The notes under the pieces: generated by a model
What the model saw: only the letters and a program-made list of their open reading frames with translations
Databases searched by the model: none
Told to the model about the DNA's origin: nothing
In this document: positions 61,528 to 64,000 of the stretch, piece after piece
Position numbering within the stretch: position 1 is the stretch's first letter
Layout: every line of letters begins with the position of its first letter
Position numbers and translations under genes: made by a program
Assembly (NCBI RefSeq): GCF_001306455.1
Contig: NZ_LGTQ01000005.1
Coordinates: 1,240,001-1,304,000 of the forward strand
Length of the DNA: 64,000 nt
DNA from: Jiulongibacter sediminis
GTDB lineage: Bacteria > Bacteroidota > Bacteroidia > Cytophagales > Spirosomataceae
Reading direction: 5' to 3'

Positions 61528-62955
61528 TTAGAATTCCACATTTCCCGGCGTCCGCGGGAAAGCAATAACGTCTCTGATATTTCCCATTCCGGTAACGAAC
61601 TGAACCAGACGTTCAAAGCCCAAACCGAAACCGGCATGTGGGGCAGTCCCATATTTTCGGGTTTCAAGATACCACCAGAGACTTTCTTCTTCTATGCCCA
61701 TTTCATGAACTCTGTTTTTGAGTTTGTCCAGGTTTTCTTCCCGCTGGCTGCCACCAATCATCTCCCCTATACCCGGGAACAGGACATCCATGGCCGCAAC
61801 GGTTTTTCCGTCGTCGTTCTGTTTCATGTAAAACGCCTTTATGTCCTTAGGATAATTGGTGATGATTACCGGCTTTTGAAAATGCTTTTCTACCAGATAT
61901 CGTTCATGCTCTGATTGCAGATCAATACCCCACTCTACCGGAAACTTGAATTTCTTCTTTTTATGCGGTTTTGATTGAAGCAGAATATCCACAGCTTCAG
62001 TATAAGTAATTCTGGCAAATTCGTTTTCAAGTACAAAATTGAGTTTCTCTATCAAAGTATGCTCTGATCGCTCATTTTGAGGCTTTGTCTTATTTTCCTG
62101 ATTGAAACGATTGTCCAGAAATGCTAGATCATCTTTACAATTCTCCATCACAGAGCCAATCACGTACTTGACAAACTGTTCGGCCAAATCCATGTTTTCT
62201 TTGAGCTCGAAGAAAGCCATTTCAGGCTCTATCATCCAGAACTCGGCAAGGTGACGGGTAGTATTTGAGTTTTCAGCTCTGAAAGTTGGTCCAAAAGTAT
62301 AAATCCTTGAAAGAGCTAAAGCTCCCAATTCGCCCTCCAATTGTCCTGAAACGGTCAAAGAAGTTTCTTTACCAAAAAAGTCTTCACTAAAATCCACTTC
62401 ACCGGTTTCTGTAACAGGGGCCTTATTGGCCTCAAATGTTGTCACCCTAAACATTTCACCGGCACCTTCAGCATCAGAAGCAGTAATAATTGGTGTATGC
62501 AGATAAAAGAAATTCTGCTCATGAAAAAACTGATGAACAGCATGTGACAAATGATGACGAACCCTGAAAATTGCACTGAACGTACTGGTTCTGAAACGTA
62601 AGTGAGCTTTCTCTCTTAAAAACTCCAGACTGTGTTTCTTTGGCTGAATGGGGAAAGTCTCATCAGCCTCTCCGTAAATCAGAATCTCCTCAGCCAAGAC
62701 CTCAACATTCTGACCTGAGCCTGAAGATGCTACCAATTCACCTTTGACAGAAATACAGGCCCCACAGGTCACTTTTTTCATTACCTCCTCGGGCACGTTT
62801 TCACCATCTACCACGGCCTGAATGCTATGAATTGTTGAACCATCATTAATACTTACAAAGGAAAGAGCAGACTGCCCTCTTTTGGTTCTTACCCAGCCTT
62901 TTACCTCCACTTTCTGGTTTCTGGGCTCAGTTTTGAGTATCTCTATTATTTGCAT
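61528..62955 (-). CDS. asnS: Asparaginyl-tRNA synthetase
   Basis: Charges tRNA-Asn. I chose the ATG at 62955, giving [22 protein letters not shown] and 475 aa; the longer opening at 63018 adds 21 residues with no domain. The N-terminal OB domain (about 1-120) is followed by a class II core with [26 protein letters not shown] (motif 1 region), [29 protein letters not shown] (motif 2), and [30 protein letters not shown] (motif 3). Divergent from the GDPD gene. Confidence 0.96.
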   Translation of the reverse strand: MQIIEILKTEPRNQKVEVKGWVRTKRGQSALSFVSINDGSTIHSIQAVVDGENVPEEVMKKVTCGACISVKGELVASSGSGQNVEVLAEEILIYGEADETFPIQPKKHSLEFLREKAHLRFRTSTFSAIFRVRHHLSHAVHQFFHEQNFFYLHTPIITASDAEGAGEMFRVTTFEANKAPVTETGEVDFSEDFFGKETSLTVSGQLEGELGALALSRIYTFGPTFRAENSNTTRHLAEFWMIEPEMAFFELKENMDLAEQFVKYVIGSVMENCKDDLAFLDNRFNQENKTKPQNERSEHTLIEKLNFVLENEFARITYTEAVDILLQSKPHKKKKFKFPVEWGIDLQSEHERYLVEKHFQKPVIITNYPKDIKAFYMKQNDDGKTVAAMDVLFPGIGEMIGGSQREENLDKLKNRVHEMGIEEESLWWYLETRKYGTAPHAGFGLGFERLVQFVTGMGNIRDVIAFPRTPGNVEF

Positions 62956-63064
62956 GTTTTCTTGTTGTCGATTGAGAAGATGCCCAAAAATAGGGATATA
63001 ATGAATCTTCCCAATCATCAGAAGTTAAATATGTCGGCAGGCTTTCTACTTGATCCTTCTTTGC

Positions 63065-63072
63065 TATTTTTG
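63065..63072 (+). promoter_or_regulatory. -7 element of the GDPD gene
   Basis: TATTTTTG matches TAnnTTTG and would start RNA near 63079, about 10 nt before the chosen ATG at 63089. This favours that ATG over the in-frame codon at 63050. Confidence 0.5.
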
Positions 63073-63088
63073 GTTTCAATTTTACTCA

Positions 63089-63982
63089 ATGAACACAAGC
63101 AGCAAACTTTTCTTTCTTGTTCTTTTTGCTTTGCAAAGTATGGCACAATCAACCGATTTTGAAATTCAGGGACACCGCGGTTCGCGTGGTTTGATGCCTG
63201 AGAACACCATCCCCGCTTTTATCCGAGCTATTGATGAGGGCGTTCAAACGCTTGAACTTGATGTGGTGATCAGCAAAGACAAAAAAGTTGTGGTTTCTCA
63301 TGATCCTTTTTTCAACCCTGAAATCAGTACAGGTCCTGATGGTATTCCATTGACGGAAGAAACACAAAACAATTTATACCAATTGACCTATAAAGAGATA
63401 AAACAGTTTGATGTGGGTTTACGTGGCAATCCAAATTTTCCGGAACAGCAGAAAATGGCGGTACATAAACCGCTTCTAAAGAAAATGATCAAAAAGGCTG
63501 AGAAGTATGCTAAAAAGAAAGGTGTTGCTCCGCTCAATTACAATATTGAATTGAAAAGCCTGCCGGAAGAGTATAATAAATCTCAACCTGAAGTTGATGA
63601 ATTTTCAGATCTGGTCCATGACGTTATTTTTCAATTAATACCTTCCGAAAGAGTGACAATTCAAAGTTTTGACTTTAATGTTCTTAGATATTGGTTCTCC
63701 AGAATTCAGGCTGGTGAATATGAAAAACCCGCTCTCTCCGCTTTGATTGAGCCCTATGATGATAATGATATTGACCTCAACCTCAATAAACTAGGTTTTA
63801 AGCCTGATGTCTGGAGCCCTTATTTCCTGCATTTGAATGAAGAAAAAGTCGAGAAGCTTCATCAATTGGGCATAAAGGTTATTCCCTGGACCGTGAATAA
63901 AATTAAAGACATGAAAAGTGTGAAAGCAATAGGCTGCGACGGCCTCATTACAGATTACCCGAACAGAGCCCGGAATTTGTAA
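63089..63982 (+). CDS. Glycerophosphodiester phosphodiesterase-family protein, exported
   Basis: A 297-aa GDPD enzyme. The ATG at 63089 yields the signal peptide MNTSSKLFFLVLFALQSMAQ. The catalytic domain begins IQGHRGSRGLMPENTIPAFIRAIDEGV, with the active-site His, Arg and Glu, followed by LELDVVISKDKKVVVSHDPFF (metal-binding Glu/Asp and second His). Further conserved strands are NIELKS and a late VIPWTVNKIKDMKSVKAIGCDGLITDYP. It hydrolyses glycerophosphodiesters to release glycerol 3-phosphate in the periplasm. Complete within the window. Confidence 0.93.
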   Translation: MNTSSKLFFLVLFALQSMAQSTDFEIQGHRGSRGLMPENTIPAFIRAIDEGVQTLELDVVISKDKKVVVSHDPFFNPEISTGPDGIPLTEETQNNLYQLTYKEIKQFDVGLRGNPNFPEQQKMAVHKPLLKKMIKKAEKYAKKKGVAPLNYNIELKSLPEEYNKSQPEVDEFSDLVHDVIFQLIPSERVTIQSFDFNVLRYWFSRIQAGEYEKPALSALIEPYDDNDIDLNLNKLGFKPDVWSPYFLHLNEEKVEKLHQLGIKVIPWTVNKIKDMKSVKAIGCDGLITDYPNRARNL

Positions 63983-64000
63983 TGACCAGAAAAAGATTTT

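Overview
The window looks like chromosomal DNA from a marine- or soil-type Bacteroidota, most likely order Cytophagales. This rests on a SusC/SusD pair, several TonB-dependent and TonB-family envelope proteins, an alpha-oxoamine synthase of the sphingolipid/sulfonolipid type, a Bacteroidota-type short Hc1-like histone gene, many Bacteroidota -7 promoter elements (TAnnTTTG) and an almost complete lack of Shine-Dalgarno sequences. The flanks are conserved core genome. The middle holds a more AT-rich integrated island.

Layout. 1-8.5 kb holds core genes: topA (cut by the window edge), aconitase, prs, rplY, an LpxH-like phosphoesterase and a GT-B glycosyltransferase. 8.7-13.1 kb is a TonB-dependent receptor and beta-helix lipoprotein operon, preceded by four 11-bp-periodic Pho-box-like repeats placed directly upstream of a -7 element. 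13.3-14.2 kb has a promoter-terminator pair without an ORF (small RNA candidate) and a 109-110 bp tandem array of degenerate tRNA-3'-end plus terminator modules.

14.17-28.72 kb is a genomic island inserted in the tRNA-Pro(TGG) gene, bounded by 49-bp direct repeats. Its left part encodes a tyrosine integrase, an unknown protein, an excisionase-like HTH protein, a 54-aa protein and a probable replication initiator. The cargo is an Avs3-like STAND NTPase/nuclease (2134 aa) with its 225-aa partner, a HEPN-motif protein, an unknown 131-aa protein, and an XRE-controlled divergent operon with an N-formylglutamate-amidohydrolase-like enzyme. Paired TGTGCAAAT sites lie just inside both ends.

28.7-36 kb returns to core genes: tRNA-Pro, tRNA-Ser, SPT-like synthase, Hc1-like histone, MaoC hydratase, lipid kinase, SUI1/YciH, OmpA-like protein, POT transporter and a DUF4136 lipoprotein. 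36.2-41.3 kb is a BlaI-controlled cluster of two near-identical M56 membrane proteases carrying TonB C-terminal domains instead of a beta-lactam sensor, followed by two stand-alone TonB_C proteins. 41.3-48.2 kb has a GNAT enzyme, a SusD/SusC operon and a divergent membrane-anchored AraC regulator. 48.4-64 kb has an M23 peptidase, small envelope proteins, an esterase, a NatAB-type ABC exporter, a LytTR regulator, citrate synthase, an M28 peptidase, DUF3820, proB, an isolated nuoH, asnS and a GDPD phosphodiesterase.

All calls were made by reading the sequence. No database search was run.
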